The position numbers were made by a program, and so were the translations under genes. A stretch of 39,064 nt of DNA from DASZMJ01 sp035551935 (GTDB taxonomy: Bacteria; Planctomycetota; Planctomycetia; Isosphaerales; Isosphaeraceae), in assembly GCA_035551935.1 (NCBI GenBank), contig DASZMJ010000633.1, forward strand, positions 1-39,064, read 5' to 3'. The notes under the pieces were generated by a model, which saw nothing but the letters and a program-made list of their open reading frames with translations, searched no databases and was not told the origin of the DNA. Below, one piece after another: positions 29,412 to 38,230 of the stretch; position 1 is the first letter of the stretch; every line of letters starts with the position of its first letter.

Positions 29412-30419
29412 TCAACGAGCGAGCCGGCCGCGAGGCCGACGGAGGTGGTCGCGGGCGGCGGCGAGCGGGGCGAGCGACATGGGGAAGTGCGGCGGGGCGA
29501 TCGCCGACCGGGCCAGGTGGGCCCGGTCGCGACGCTGCGCGCGGAGGCGGGGCAAGTCGCGGATCGCGTCGAGCTTGCCGAGCGCGAAGGGGCGGAACCG
29601 GCCGCGGAGGAGGCGATGGAGCCCCTGCGCCGCCGTGAAGGCGAGGTGCGGCAAAATCGCCGCGACGAGCCAGCGGGCCGGCAGGTCGGCCCAGAAGAGG
29701 AATTCGGCGTTGCGGGCCATCCGGCGCTGGAGTTCGGGGCGGGCGTGGTCGTAGCTGGCGGAGACCTCGTGCAGGACCACGCAAGCCGGCGCGAACGCGC
29801 AGCCGTAGCCGGCCCAGCGGAGGCGAAAGGCCAGGTCCACATCTTCATAATACGAGCCGAACGTCGGGTCGAGGCCGCCGACGCGGCGCAGCGCCGAGGC
29901 CCGGTAGAAGGCGCTCGAGCCGCTGGCGCCGAAGACGCGATCCGCGGGGCGGGACCGCCAGCGGTCGGCCCCCTGGCCGTGGCCGCGCTTGCTCGGCCAG
30001 CCGATCAAGGCGTACTGGTCGCCCGCCGAGTCGACGCGACCCGGGTCGGAGCGGACGAGCACCAGCGGGGCGACCGAGCCGACCGTCGCGTCGGCGAACG
30101 GCGACAGGCCGGCCTCGACCCAGCCGGCGGTCACTTCGGTGTCATTGTTGAGTAATTGAACAAATTCGCCCATCGCCGCGGCGATGCCGGCGTTGGCGGC
30201 GGCGCAGAAGCCGCCGTTGCGGTCGAGGCGGACGTGGCGGGCGTCGGGGTGCGTTGCGGCGAGCCAATCGGCGGTGTCGTCGGTCGAGGCGTCGTCGGCG
30301 ACGACGACCTCGAGCTCGATCCCCGGGGGCCGGTGCCGCGCGACGCTCGCCAGGCAGGTCTCGAGCAGGGCGCGGCCGTTGTACGACGGGATCACGACCG
30401 AGAGAATGGGCCGGCTCAA
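29412..30419 (-). CDS. Family 2 glycosyltransferase
   Basis: 335 residues with a TTG start at 30419 that overlaps the stop of the upstream sugar phosphotransferase as TTGA; GGAGG lies about 10 bases upstream, so the two are translationally coupled. The protein begins SRPILSVVIPSYNGRALLE. The nucleotide-sugar site has DDAS (42-45) and NND (91-93), and the acceptor/catalytic part has GSYYEDVDLAFRLRWAGYG with the ED pair at 192-193. A cytosolic enzyme with a basic C-terminal tail. The frame is open far upstream (to 31607) over the other gene, but that part is a shadow. It should add a sugar to the lipid-linked product of its neighbour. Confidence 0.88.
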   Translation of the reverse strand: MSRPILSVVIPSYNGRALLETCLASVARHRPPGIELEVVVADDASTDDTADWLAATHPDARHVRLDRNGGFCAAANAGIAAAMGEFVQLLNNDTEVTAGWVEAGLSPFADATVGSVAPLVLVRSDPGRVDSAGDQYALIGWPSKRGHGQGADRWRSRPADRVFGASGSSAFYRASALRRVGGLDPTFGSYYEDVDLAFRLRWAGYGCAFAPACVVLHEVSASYDHARPELQRRMARNAEFLFWADLPARWLVAAILPHLAFTAAQGLHRLLRGRFRPFALGKLDAIRDLPRLRAQRRDRAHLARSAIAPPHFPMSLAPLAAARDHLRRPRGRLAR

Positions 30420-31459
30420 GCGTCGGGCCTCCGCGGCGGCGTCCACGACGTCTTGCCCCAGAAGACATGCTGGATGGTCATGAACAGGATGCGGACGTCC
30501 AGCCAGAACGACCAGCGGCGGATGTAGTCGAGGTCGTACTGGAGCCGCTTCCGCAGCGACGTCCGACCCCGCCAGCCGTGGACCTGCGCCCAGCCGGTCA
30601 TGCCCGCCGGCACGGCGTGCCGGAGCTCGTAGTCGGGCAGCTCGGCGCGGAACTTCTCGACGAAGATCGGCCGCTCGGGGCGGGGGCCGACGAGGCTCAT
30701 GTCGCCGCGGAGGACGTTGAAGAGCTGCGGCAGCTCGTCGATGTTCGTGTGCCGGAGCCAGTCGCCGATCGGGGTGCAGCGGGCGTCGTGGTCGGTCGCC
30801 CAGATCGGCCCGGTCTCCCCCTCGGCGTCGCGTCGCATGCTCCGGAACTTCCAGATCCGGAAGATCCGGCCCCCCTGTCCCACCCGCTCCTGCGTGTAGA
30901 AGATCGGCCGGCCCGAGGTCGCCACGATCGCGACCGCTACGACTACGAAGAGGGGAATTAGGAGGATCAAGGCGATGGCCGCGAGGACCAGGTCGAGCGC
31001 CCGCTTGCCGACGCGCCCCCAGCGCAACGGCCACGGGGGCTTGGGCGACGACCAGCCGGGCCGGCGTCGGGGCGAGACCGGGTGGGTGCTCTGCTCGGAG
31101 ACCCAGTGGACGCGGACCGTGGAACTGGAGAGATGGGCGATCTGGGGGCCGATCCGCCGCGCCGGCTGGCCCGAGAGGGCGACGACGAGGTCGGTGGCCC
31201 GGGAGTTCTCGACCAGCTCGGCGAGGCGGTCGATCCGGCCGAGGATCGGCACCGGGTCGGATCGCGGGTGGACGGCCAGTTGCCGGCCGCGGCCCGAGAG
31301 GTCGACGAAGCCGACCACGCGGAGGCCGGCCCACGACGGCTGGTCGAGGCAGTGCGCCAGGCCCCGGAGGTTGCGACGGGCCCCCACCAGCAGGAGTCGG
31401 CCGCGTTGGGCCTCGGCCGGTCGCGGCCCACTCCCGTTGCTCTCGGCGTCGTGCGGCAT
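30416..31459 (-). CDS. Polyprenyl-phosphate sugar phosphotransferase lacking the N-terminal membrane bundle
   Basis: 347 residues from the ATG at 31459; upstream the frame is Pro/Arg-rich. The C-terminal half is the sugar-transferase domain. It has one membrane-inserted helix (VLAAIALILLIPLFVVVAVA, about 158-177), FYTQERVGQGGRIFRIWKFR, the KFRSMRRDAE motif that carries the family's acidic catalytic residues, DELPQLFNVLRGDMSLVG and GPRPERP (258-264). The N-terminal half holds a nucleotide-binding-like domain (RLLLVGARR... VGFVDLSG, ILGRIDRLAELV) as in WbaP/WcaJ-type enzymes. The four N-terminal helices of those enzymes are missing. It should start exopolysaccharide assembly by placing sugar-1-phosphate on undecaprenyl phosphate. 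Confidence 0.87.
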   Translation of the reverse strand: MPHDAESNGSGPRPAEAQRGRLLLVGARRNLRGLAHCLDQPSWAGLRVVGFVDLSGRGRQLAVHPRSDPVPILGRIDRLAELVENSRATDLVVALSGQPARRIGPQIAHLSSSTVRVHWVSEQSTHPVSPRRRPGWSSPKPPWPLRWGRVGKRALDLVLAAIALILLIPLFVVVAVAIVATSGRPIFYTQERVGQGGRIFRIWKFRSMRRDAEGETGPIWATDHDARCTPIGDWLRHTNIDELPQLFNVLRGDMSLVGPRPERPIFVEKFRAELPDYELRHAVPAGMTGWAQVHGWRGRTSLRKRLQYDLDYIRRWSFWLDVRILFMTIQHVFWGKTSWTPPRRPDA

Positions 31460-31691
31460 GTTCGGTCCCACCGATTCCTTCGGTGTCGGGCACGGGGGCG
31501 GGTCCGGCCGGGCGCGCGCCCGGCCGGGTCCCCAACCGGCTTCCCCATCCGAGCCGACCCGGCCATCCCTGGCGGGTCGTTCGCGGATTTCCCTCAAGCT
31601 CTAGCATCGGCCGAACCGACGCTTTCTATCAGTTATTCCGAAAAAGTCCCCCGGAGCGATCCCTCCGGCGACGCCCGAGAAGGTCCGCCGC
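31460..31691. promoter_or_regulatory. Divergent control region of the polysaccharide locus
   Basis: A 232-bp gap between the minus-strand phosphotransferase and the plus-strand GT2. It contains a relatively AT-rich stretch (31618-31654, with TTTCTATCAGTTATTCC) that probably holds promoter elements for one or both strands. No pair of boxes with good spacing could be fixed. GAGAAGG at 31677-31683 is a plausible ribosome-binding site for the GTG at 31692. Confidence 0.3.
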
Positions 31692-32762
31692 GTGCCGTCG
31701 ACATCCGCCCAAGTCCTTGAATGGCCACGGTTGGCGATCGTGATCGTCAACTTCGAGGGCTGGCCCGACGTCGGCCGGCTGGTCGCGGCGCTGGCCGCGG
31801 CCCCCGAGGTCGCCGAGGGCCGTTGCGAGCTGGTGGTCGTCGACAACGGCTCGACCGGACCGATCCCCGAGGTGTTCCTCGACCCGATGCCGGGGGTGCG
31901 CCTGGTCGCCCTGGACAGCAACGGCGGGTTCGCCGCCGGGGTCAACGCCGGCTGGCGGGCCTCGGCCGCGCCGTGGCTGCTCCTGCTGAACCCCGACGTC
32001 GTCGCCGGCCCCGAGCTGGTCGGGCGCGTCCTGGCCCGGCTCGACGCCTTCGAGGGCCGAGCCGAGGGGCCGCCGGCGGTCGTGGGCTTCGGCCTGCGCA
32101 ACGCCGACGGCACGCGGCAAGGGTCCGTCGGCGCCCCGCCGAGCCTGGCCCGCTGCCTCTGGGAGCCCCTCATACCGCGCACTCGACGGAAATACCAGCC
32201 CGCTTGGCGGACCCGACCCGGACCCGTCCCGTGGGTCACCGGGGCCTGCGCGCTGGTCCGCGCCGAGGTCCTCGAACGCCTGGGCGGGATGGACGACGAG
32301 TTCTTCCTGTATTATGAAGAGGTCGCGCTCTGTCGCTCGGCGCGGCGGCTGGGCGGCTCGGTCGAGTACGACCCCGGCGTCGAGGTCGTCCACCTGCGCC
32401 CCTTGCAAGGGCGACGGCCGTCGCCGGCGTTGCGGATCATCACCCGGCACAGCAAGCTGCTCTATTTTCGCAAGCACTTGCCCCGCCGGGAGTTCCTGGG
32501 CCTGTCGTGGCTCGTCGCCGCCGAGGCGCGGGCCCGGGGGGCCTGGGCGGCCGTCCTGGGCCGGGCCGACGAGGCGCGGGCCTGGCGGGCGATCGGGGCC
32601 CTGGCCGCGAGCATGCGGCGCGGCCAGGGGCCGCGCGGCCGGGAAGTCCTCGAGTTCGCCGAGTCGGCGCTGTCGCCGCCGGCCGCCGGCCCCGGCCGGC
32701 AACCGCCGCGACGGGGGCCGCGGCAACGACGTCCCTCCCCCACCACGAACCGGAAAGGGTGA
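31692..32762 (+). CDS. Family 2 glycosyltransferase, rhamnosyltransferase-like
   Basis: 356 residues with a GTG start at 31692. Seen: RLAIVIVNFEGWPDVGRLV, VVVDNGST (48-55), LDSNGGFAAGVNAGWR, LLLLNPDV with NPD at 100-102, WVTGACALVRAEVLERLGG and FFLYYEEVALCRSARRLGG. The last motif usually reads ED-V-D-L-C; here it is EE-V-A-L-C, so the catalytic acidic pair is EE (209-210) and a following Asp is Ala. The C-terminal 50 residues are Pro/Arg-rich and probably disordered. It is the first gene of the plus-strand half of the polysaccharide locus, 6 bp upstream of a GT-C-like protein. Confidence 0.87.
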   Translation: MPSTSAQVLEWPRLAIVIVNFEGWPDVGRLVAALAAAPEVAEGRCELVVVDNGSTGPIPEVFLDPMPGVRLVALDSNGGFAAGVNAGWRASAAPWLLLLNPDVVAGPELVGRVLARLDAFEGRAEGPPAVVGFGLRNADGTRQGSVGAPPSLARCLWEPLIPRTRRKYQPAWRTRPGPVPWVTGACALVRAEVLERLGGMDDEFFLYYEEVALCRSARRLGGSVEYDPGVEVVHLRPLQGRRPSPALRIITRHSKLLYFRKHLPRREFLGLSWLVAAEARARGAWAAVLGRADEARAWRAIGALAASMRRGQGPRGREVLEFAESALSPPAAGPGRQPPRRGPRQRRPSPTTNRKG

Positions 32763-32768
32763 CGGCAC

Positions 32769-34334
32769 GTGACACGGACGCAACATGCCGCCCGCGTCGT
32801 CCTGCTGATGGCGGCGGCGGCCGCGCTCTTGGGCTGGCTCGCAGCCCACGCCGCGATCCTCTTCCCCGACGGCCTGCGCTACATCGGCCAGGCCCGTCGG
32901 ATCGCCGACGGCTCGTGGCGCGAGGGGCTCGTCGGCTCGGTCGACCACCCCGTCTACCCCCTGGCCATCGCCGCGGCCCATGGCCTCGTCGGCGGCGAGT
33001 CGCCCGAGGCCTGGCAGGCCGCCGCGCAACTGGCGTCGGTCCTGGCCGGGGTCCTGCTCGTCATCCCGCTCTACCTCGTCGCCGACGGGCTCTTCGGCGC
33101 CCGGGTCGCCTGGCTCGGCTGCGCCCTGGTCTACGCCGTCCCGCTCGTGCCCCACGTCCTGGCCGACGTGCTCAGCGAGGGGACCTTCCTCTTGTTCTGG
33201 ACCTGGGGGCTCTGGACGACCCTCCGGTTCCTCGAGGAAGGCCGCTTCCTCTGGCTCCCCCCCACGATCGCCTTCGGCGCCCTGGCATACCTGAGCCGCC
33301 CCGAGGGCCTGCTCCTGCCGGCGGCCCTGGTCGCGGCCCTGGCGCTGATGCCCTTGCTCCGCTCGACCCGGCTGAACTGGCCGCGGTGGTGGGCCGCCGT
33401 CGCCTTCCTCGTGCTCGGGCCCGGCCTGCTGGTCGGCCCCTACATCGCGACCAAGGGGGGCGTCGGCACCAAGCCCGCCATCCAGCGCCTGCTCGGCACG
33501 GCGCCGAAGTCGGCCGCCGACGCCGTCGAGCGGAAGCGGCCGCTGGACCCCGGCCAGTCGACGGCCAAGACGTACCTGCTCGCCTCCAAGGCGATGGCCG
33601 AGGCCGTGCGCGAGGCGGTCACGCTCCCCATGCTCGTCCTGGCCGCCGTCGGCGTCGCCGCGGGACGGCCGCGGTCGCGGTCGCGGGTCTGGCTCTTCCT
33701 GGGGATCGTCATCGTCGCCGCGTTGCTGGCGCTGATCCGCCTGCACGCGACCGGTGGCTATTGCAGCGGCCGGCACGCGATGGTCCTGGCCCTGATCCTG
33801 ATCCCGGCCGCGGCCCGGGGGCTCGACACGATCCTCGGCGCCCTGGCGATCCCCGGCCGCTGGCTCGGCCTGGGCGAGGGCCGCTTCACCGCCGGCCCGG
33901 CGGTCTGGGCGCTCGTCCTGTTGGCCCTCGTCGGCCGATCGGGCAAGGACGTCCTGGCGCCGATCAACGGCGAGTACGTCGGCTATCGCGGCGCCGCGGC
34001 CTACCTCCGCGAGCACGTCCCGGCGGGGGCGCGGGTGGTGGACGTGACCGGCTGGTCGCTCTATTACGGCGAGCGGTCCGGCTACACCTACGCCAACCTC
34101 ATCGAGGCCCCGGCCGACCCCGACCTGCGCTGGGTGGTCGTGCGCGACGGCCACCTCCGCGGCCCCTGGCCGTACTGCGCCCGGCTCCGGGCCCTCGTCG
34201 CCGGGCATGAGCCGGTGGCCGTCTACCCCGAACGGCCCCGGCCCGACGAGGCGCAGGTCTTCGTCTTCGACCTGAAGGCCGCCACCCCCGTCGGCGCCGT
34301 CGGCCGCCGCCCCTCGCCGGCCCACGTCCGCTGA
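32769..34334 (+). CDS. GT-C-like polytopic membrane glycosyltransferase (ArnT/PMT-type)
   Basis: 521 residues with a GTG start at 32769. The topology is a first helix, then an outside loop with FPDGLRYIGQARRIADG (acidic residue D34, as in the first loop of GT39/GT83 enzymes), the DHPVYPLAIA motif (59-68), and about ten further hydrophobic segments. A soluble C-terminal part follows (GYRGAAAYLREHVPAGARVV onward). Such enzymes use polyprenyl-phosphate-linked sugars on the outer side of the membrane. Substrate cannot be told. It starts 6 bp after the GT2 gene, so one transcript is likely. Its exact family is an inference. Confidence 0.75.
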   Translation: MTRTQHAARVVLLMAAAAALLGWLAAHAAILFPDGLRYIGQARRIADGSWREGLVGSVDHPVYPLAIAAAHGLVGGESPEAWQAAAQLASVLAGVLLVIPLYLVADGLFGARVAWLGCALVYAVPLVPHVLADVLSEGTFLLFWTWGLWTTLRFLEEGRFLWLPPTIAFGALAYLSRPEGLLLPAALVAALALMPLLRSTRLNWPRWWAAVAFLVLGPGLLVGPYIATKGGVGTKPAIQRLLGTAPKSAADAVERKRPLDPGQSTAKTYLLASKAMAEAVREAVTLPMLVLAAVGVAAGRPRSRSRVWLFLGIVIVAALLALIRLHATGGYCSGRHAMVLALILIPAAARGLDTILGALAIPGRWLGLGEGRFTAGPAVWALVLLALVGRSGKDVLAPINGEYVGYRGAAAYLREHVPAGARVVDVTGWSLYYGERSGYTYANLIEAPADPDLRWVVVRDGHLRGPWPYCARLRALVAGHEPVAVYPERPRPDEAQVFVFDLKAATPVGAVGRRPSPAHVR

Positions 34335-34451
34335 CCGCCTTCGCCGCGCCATCCAGGCTTGACGGCGACGGCCCCCTCCTCTATACCCACGCGCCCGACG
34401 ACCGCGTCGGTGTGGCCGGAATGTGATACGGGATCGCGGGGATGATTCTTC

Positions 34452-34517
34452 GTAGGGTCCGCCCTTGCGGACCTCTTCCGAGCCAAGAAGGAAGAGGTCC
34501 GCAAGGGCGGACCCTAC
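34452..34517. repeat. Nested palindrome with 28-bp perfect arms, probable dispersed repeat
   Basis: The left arm (34452-34479) and right arm (34490-34517) are perfect reverse complements of 28 bp around a 10-nt centre. Each arm also contains its own hairpin, GGTCCGC-CCTT-GCGGACC. It lies in the 240-bp gap between two polysaccharide genes. Its form suits a REP- or MITE-like element, or a very strong transcription barrier. GTAGGGTCCGC...GCGGACC units feel familiar from planctomycete genomes, but this was not checked. The rest of 34335-34574 holds only the promoter at 34563. Confidence 0.75.
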
Positions 34518-34562
34518 CAAAGACGAGCCTTCCGGACGATCCCGCATGAGTCGTGCATTCTT

Positions 34563-34568
34563 TATAAT
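34563..34568 (+). promoter_or_regulatory. Perfect -10 box immediately before an ATG (possible leaderless transcript)
   Basis: TATAAT (34563-34568) lies only 6 bp before the ATG at 34575. A normal start about 7 bp after the -10 would fall on the A of the ATG, giving a leaderless mRNA, and no Shine-Dalgarno is present. The -35 region (about 34540) is weak. Confidence 0.45.
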
Positions 34569-34574
34569 GAACAA

Positions 34575-36818
34575 ATGAATATTCAAGAAAACCATCCCGC
34601 CGGGGCGAAGCCGGGCGCGCGGTCGCTCCTGGCGCTGGTCGCGCTGCTCGTTGCCGCGACGGTGGCGGCGAGCTGGCCGCTGGCGACCCGCATGGGCACC
34701 GACCACCCCTGGGGCGGGCCGGACACGCTCCAGCACATCTGGGTCATGCGCTGGTACAAGACGTGCCTCCTCCAGGGGCGTTCCCCCTGGCTCTGCCCCG
34801 AGCTCCAGTACCCCGTCGGCGCGCCCCTGGGCAACTTCTCGCCGCTGCACTACCAGGCGCTGCTGTACCTGCCGCTCTCCACGTTCGTCTCCGAGAACGA
34901 TCTCTTTTGTTATAACCTCATCTGGATGTTCGGCTTCTTCTCGACCGGATTCGGCACCGCGGCGCTGGCGTGGCACGTCACGAAGAGCCGGCCGGCGGCG
35001 GCATTGGCGGGATTGCTCGCGCTCTGGAGCACGCCGGTCCGGTTGCACGGCTACGGGCACCTGGAGCTGGTCCACGTCGGCTGGTTCCCGCTGTTCTTGC
35101 TGGCCTGGCTCCGGTTCGTCGACCGGCCGACGCTCGGCCGGATGGTCGCGGCGGCGTCGTCGTACGTCTTGCTGGCGATGAGCGCGGCGTACTTCACGGT
35201 GCTGGCGGTCGTCCCGGCGGTGTTCTATGCCCTCTGGAGCTGGGCGGGACAGGGCCGGCGTGGGGCCTGGCCGTGGCTACGGGGGCGGGCCGGCTGGATG
35301 GCCGGGTTCGCGACGACGGCGGGGCTCTGCCTGCTCGTCCTGTTCTCGGGGCAGGTCTGGGCGGCGTTGCACGGGTTGACGATGAGCCGGCCGAAGTCGG
35401 AGTTCGACCTCTACGGCGCCCCGCTCTGGGGCTACGTCGTGCCGCCGCCGGCCACGAGGCTCGCGGCGTTCCTGCCGCTGGACGTGTATCGAGCGATCGG
35501 CATGATGCCCACGGCCGGCGAGCGGGCGTCGTATCTCGGGGTGGTGACGCTCTTCCTCCTGAACTACGCCGCGATGCGACGGGTCCGGTTCGAGCGGTCG
35601 AAGTTCTGGTGGGGATTGCTCATCCTCTTGATCGTCCTGTCGCTCGGCTCGAGCGTCCGGCTCGGCGAGCGGAAGGTCGAGCTGCCGGGGGCCTGGCTCT
35701 GGCGATCGTTCCCGCCGTTCCGGCTGATCCGGGTGCCGGCGCGGTTCAACCTGCTCGTGGCCGTCGTCGCCAGCGTCGTCGCCGGCGCGGCCCTGGCAGA
35801 CCTGCTCGGACGGGTGAAGCGACCGCTGGCGCGCGCGGCGCTGTTCTTGATCTTCGGGGCCGTCGCGATGGCCGACATGGTCGTCGTGCCGTTCGGGCTG
35901 GACCACCCGCCGCCGATGCCGGGTTGCTACGAGGCGATCCTGGCGAAGTCGCCCGGCGCGAGCTTCCTCGAGGTGCCGCAGGACGGCTCGACGGGCACGT
36001 ACCTCGCCGCAGCGACCGGCTACTGGCAGTCGGTCCACGGCGGCCGGACGACCGCCGGCTACAGCGGCATCGCCAACGCGCCGTTCAACGACCTCGTGAC
36101 CTGGCCCTCGCCGTTCTTCACCGGCCGGCTCGGCGATCCCAACTACCTCGCCGACCCCGCCGCCGCCACGATCGACCTCGTCGCCGCCGCCCCGGTCGAC
36201 GACTACACGCGCCTCTACTTGATGGTCCACAAATTCGATTATATCGTGCTCCACAAATGGAAGCGGCCGGCGTCGGACCCGCCGGCGGAGATCGGCCGGG
36301 TCGCGGCGCTGCTGGCGCCGGCCAAGGTGTTCGAGGACGAGCGGACGGCCGTATTCGAGTCGCGACGGCTCGGCCCTCCCAGGGGGCCGGTGGTCCTCTG
36401 CACCGAGGGGTTCCGGCGCCGGGTCGGCTGGCACAACCGCTACTCGTGCTCGGTCGGCCGCGAGGCGCGGCTGGCCGTCTACAACCCGGACCCGTCGCGG
36501 CCCTTGACGATCGCGATCGAGGCCGCGGCCTTCCGCTCGCCCCGGACGGTGACGCTCCGGCTCGGGAAGGTCGAGCTGGCCCGCTGGCGCGTCGAGCCCG
36601 GCCTGGAGTCGACCCACGCGAGCCCGCCCATCACCCTCCCCGCCGGCCTCCAGTACCTCACCCTCGCCAGCGACGCCGAGGAGCGCCCCCGCCACGGCCG
36701 CGAGGCCGACTTCCCGGAGGACCTGCGGCCGTACAGCCTCCACGTCGTCGGTGTCTCGCTCCGCCCCTCCACCCCCGCCGAGCTCGCCGCCGCCCCGCCG
36801 ACCGCCGCCCGACGCTGA
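34575..36818 (+). CDS. Large polytopic membrane protein of the polysaccharide locus, GT-C-like
   Basis: 747 residues. After a short soluble start comes a first helix (LLALVALLVAATVAASWPLA), then an outside segment GGPDTLQHIWVMRWYKTCLL with an acidic residue at the expected GT-C position, and LQYPVGAPLGNFSPLHYQAL. About eleven hydrophobic helices follow up to LIFGAVAMADMVVVPFGL. The C-terminal 300 residues are soluble and contain a beta-rich part. Membrane glycosyltransferase is an inference from topology and context; no catalytic motif is certain. Transcription may begin right at the ATG. It lies between a GT-C-like gene and a GT4 gene. Confidence 0.7.
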   Translation: MNIQENHPAGAKPGARSLLALVALLVAATVAASWPLATRMGTDHPWGGPDTLQHIWVMRWYKTCLLQGRSPWLCPELQYPVGAPLGNFSPLHYQALLYLPLSTFVSENDLFCYNLIWMFGFFSTGFGTAALAWHVTKSRPAAALAGLLALWSTPVRLHGYGHLELVHVGWFPLFLLAWLRFVDRPTLGRMVAAASSYVLLAMSAAYFTVLAVVPAVFYALWSWAGQGRRGAWPWLRGRAGWMAGFATTAGLCLLVLFSGQVWAALHGLTMSRPKSEFDLYGAPLWGYVVPPPATRLAAFLPLDVYRAIGMMPTAGERASYLGVVTLFLLNYAAMRRVRFERSKFWWGLLILLIVLSLGSSVRLGERKVELPGAWLWRSFPPFRLIRVPARFNLLVAVVASVVAGAALADLLGRVKRPLARAALFLIFGAVAMADMVVVPFGLDHPPPMPGCYEAILAKSPGASFLEVPQDGSTGTYLAAATGYWQSVHGGRTTAGYSGIANAPFNDLVTWPSPFFTGRLGDPNYLADPAAATIDLVAAAPVDDYTRLYLMVHKFDYIVLHKWKRPASDPPAEIGRVAALLAPAKVFEDERTAVFESRRLGPPRGPVVLCTEGFRRRVGWHNRYSCSVGREARLAVYNPDPSRPLTIAIEAAAFRSPRTVTLRLGKVELARWRVEPGLESTHASPPITLPAGLQYLTLASDAEERPRHGREADFPEDLRPYSLHVVGVSLRPSTPAELAAAPPTAARR

Positions 36819-36883
36819 ACCTCACCCTCTGCCCTCTGCGATCTGTCCTCTGTCATCGATCGAAAACGTTCTCGAGAGGATTT

Positions 36884-38188
36884 ATGCGGATCGCCTGGTT
36901 CTCCCACCGTTATTACCCCTGCGTCGGCGGCGCGGAGAACTACGGCCGTGCGATGGTCCGGCGGTTCGTGGCCGAGGGGGGCGGGGTCGACGTCCTCACG
37001 AGTGACGCGCACGACCTCTGGTATTTCAACGACCCGCGTCGCCGTCGCGTCGAGGAGCCGGCGGAGTCGCGGGTCGACGGGGCGCGGGTGCGGCGGTTCC
37101 GGGTCCGGCATTATCGGGGACAGCGGTACGTCGGCCGGGCCTTGAGTTATCTGCCGCACTGGCCGACGCGCTGCCGGTTCGAGTCGTACATGCCGATCCT
37201 CCCCGGCCTCGGCCGGGTCCGGGGGGATTACGACGCGGTCTTCGCCGTCGGCTTCCCGTACACGGTCTTCTCCTTTGCCGCGTGGCGGACGGCCCGCGCG
37301 GCCGGGGCCCCGTTGATCCTGACGCCCTTCCTCCACCTCGCCACGCCCGGCGACGCGGTGAATCGGCATTACACCAAGCCGCATCAAATCCGCCTCCTGG
37401 CCGAGGCTGACGCGGTGGTCGTGCAGACGAATCTCGAGGCCGACTCCGTCGCCGCCTGGGGCATCCCGCGCGGTCGGATCGTCCGGCTCGGCATGGGGGT
37501 CGAGCACGACGAGGTGACCGGCGGCGACCGGGCGAAGCTGCGCGATCGACTCGGCATCCCCGATAGCCGCACCGTCGTCGGCCACCTGGCGACGCTCGAC
37601 CCGAACAAGGGGACGAACGACCTCGTGCATGCCGTCGCGCGGCTCAACGAACGTCGCGGCGCCGACCCGATCCAACTGCTCCTCGCCGGCCCCAGCTCGC
37701 CCGACTTCGAGGCGTTCGCGCGAGCAATGCCCGATTCGTCCCGGGCCTGGCTGTCGATGATCGGCCCGCTGCCGACCCACGATCGGGCCGACTTCTTCGC
37801 GGCGCTCGACCTGTTCGCGATGCCGTCGCGCACCGACTCCTTCGGGATCGTCTTCCTCGAGGCCTGGGCCAACGGCCTGGCCGTGGTCGCCGCGGCGGCC
37901 GGGGGCGTCGCCGAGGTCGTGGCCGACGGCCGGACCGGATGGCTCGTCCCGTTCGGCGACCTCGACCGCCTCGCCGACGCGATCGGGGCGCTCGTCGCCG
38001 ACCCCGGCCGTGCCCGACGGCTCGGCGAGGCCGGCCGCGCCCTCGTCGCCAGCGGCTACACCTGGGACGACCGCTTCCGCGTCCTCGACGACCGCACCCG
38101 GATGCTGATCGCCTCTCGACGCGTCGGCCTCGGGCCGAGGCCGACGGCCCTCGCCCTTGCCCGTCCCGGTCGCCGCGGCGTATCCTGA
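36884..38188 (+). CDS. Family 4 glycosyltransferase
   Basis: 434 residues from the ATG at 36884, preceded closely by GAGAGGA. The frame is open far upstream over the previous gene, but that is a shadow. The N-terminal domain begins MRIAWFSHRYYPCVGGAENY, the GGxE loop typical of GT4. The donor domain has VVGHLATLDPNKGTNDLVHA, LLLAGPSSPDFEAFARAM and SRTDSFGIVFLEAWANG, where the usual EX7E pair reads D318...E326. GTGWLVP-type sequence (RTGWLVPFGD) follows. It should transfer a sugar from a nucleotide donor with retention of configuration. The last 25 residues are Arg/Pro-rich. Confidence 0.9.
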   Translation: MRIAWFSHRYYPCVGGAENYGRAMVRRFVAEGGGVDVLTSDAHDLWYFNDPRRRRVEEPAESRVDGARVRRFRVRHYRGQRYVGRALSYLPHWPTRCRFESYMPILPGLGRVRGDYDAVFAVGFPYTVFSFAAWRTARAAGAPLILTPFLHLATPGDAVNRHYTKPHQIRLLAEADAVVVQTNLEADSVAAWGIPRGRIVRLGMGVEHDEVTGGDRAKLRDRLGIPDSRTVVGHLATLDPNKGTNDLVHAVARLNERRGADPIQLLLAGPSSPDFEAFARAMPDSSRAWLSMIGPLPTHDRADFFAALDLFAMPSRTDSFGIVFLEAWANGLAVVAAAAGGVAEVVADGRTGWLVPFGDLDRLADAIGALVADPGRARRLGEAGRALVASGYTWDDRFRVLDDRTRMLIASRRVGLGPRPTALALARPGRRGVS

Positions 38189-38230
38189 AGATGCCCCGGA
38201 CACGTCCGTGCCATCGAGGAGTTCACCGCC

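Noticed and set aside
29412..31607. Single 731-residue fusion of two polysaccharide enzymes
   Set aside because: Only the last 335 residues make a GT2. The upstream part is the wrong frame of the sugar phosphotransferase, which is complete in its own frame and ends at a TTGA overlap.
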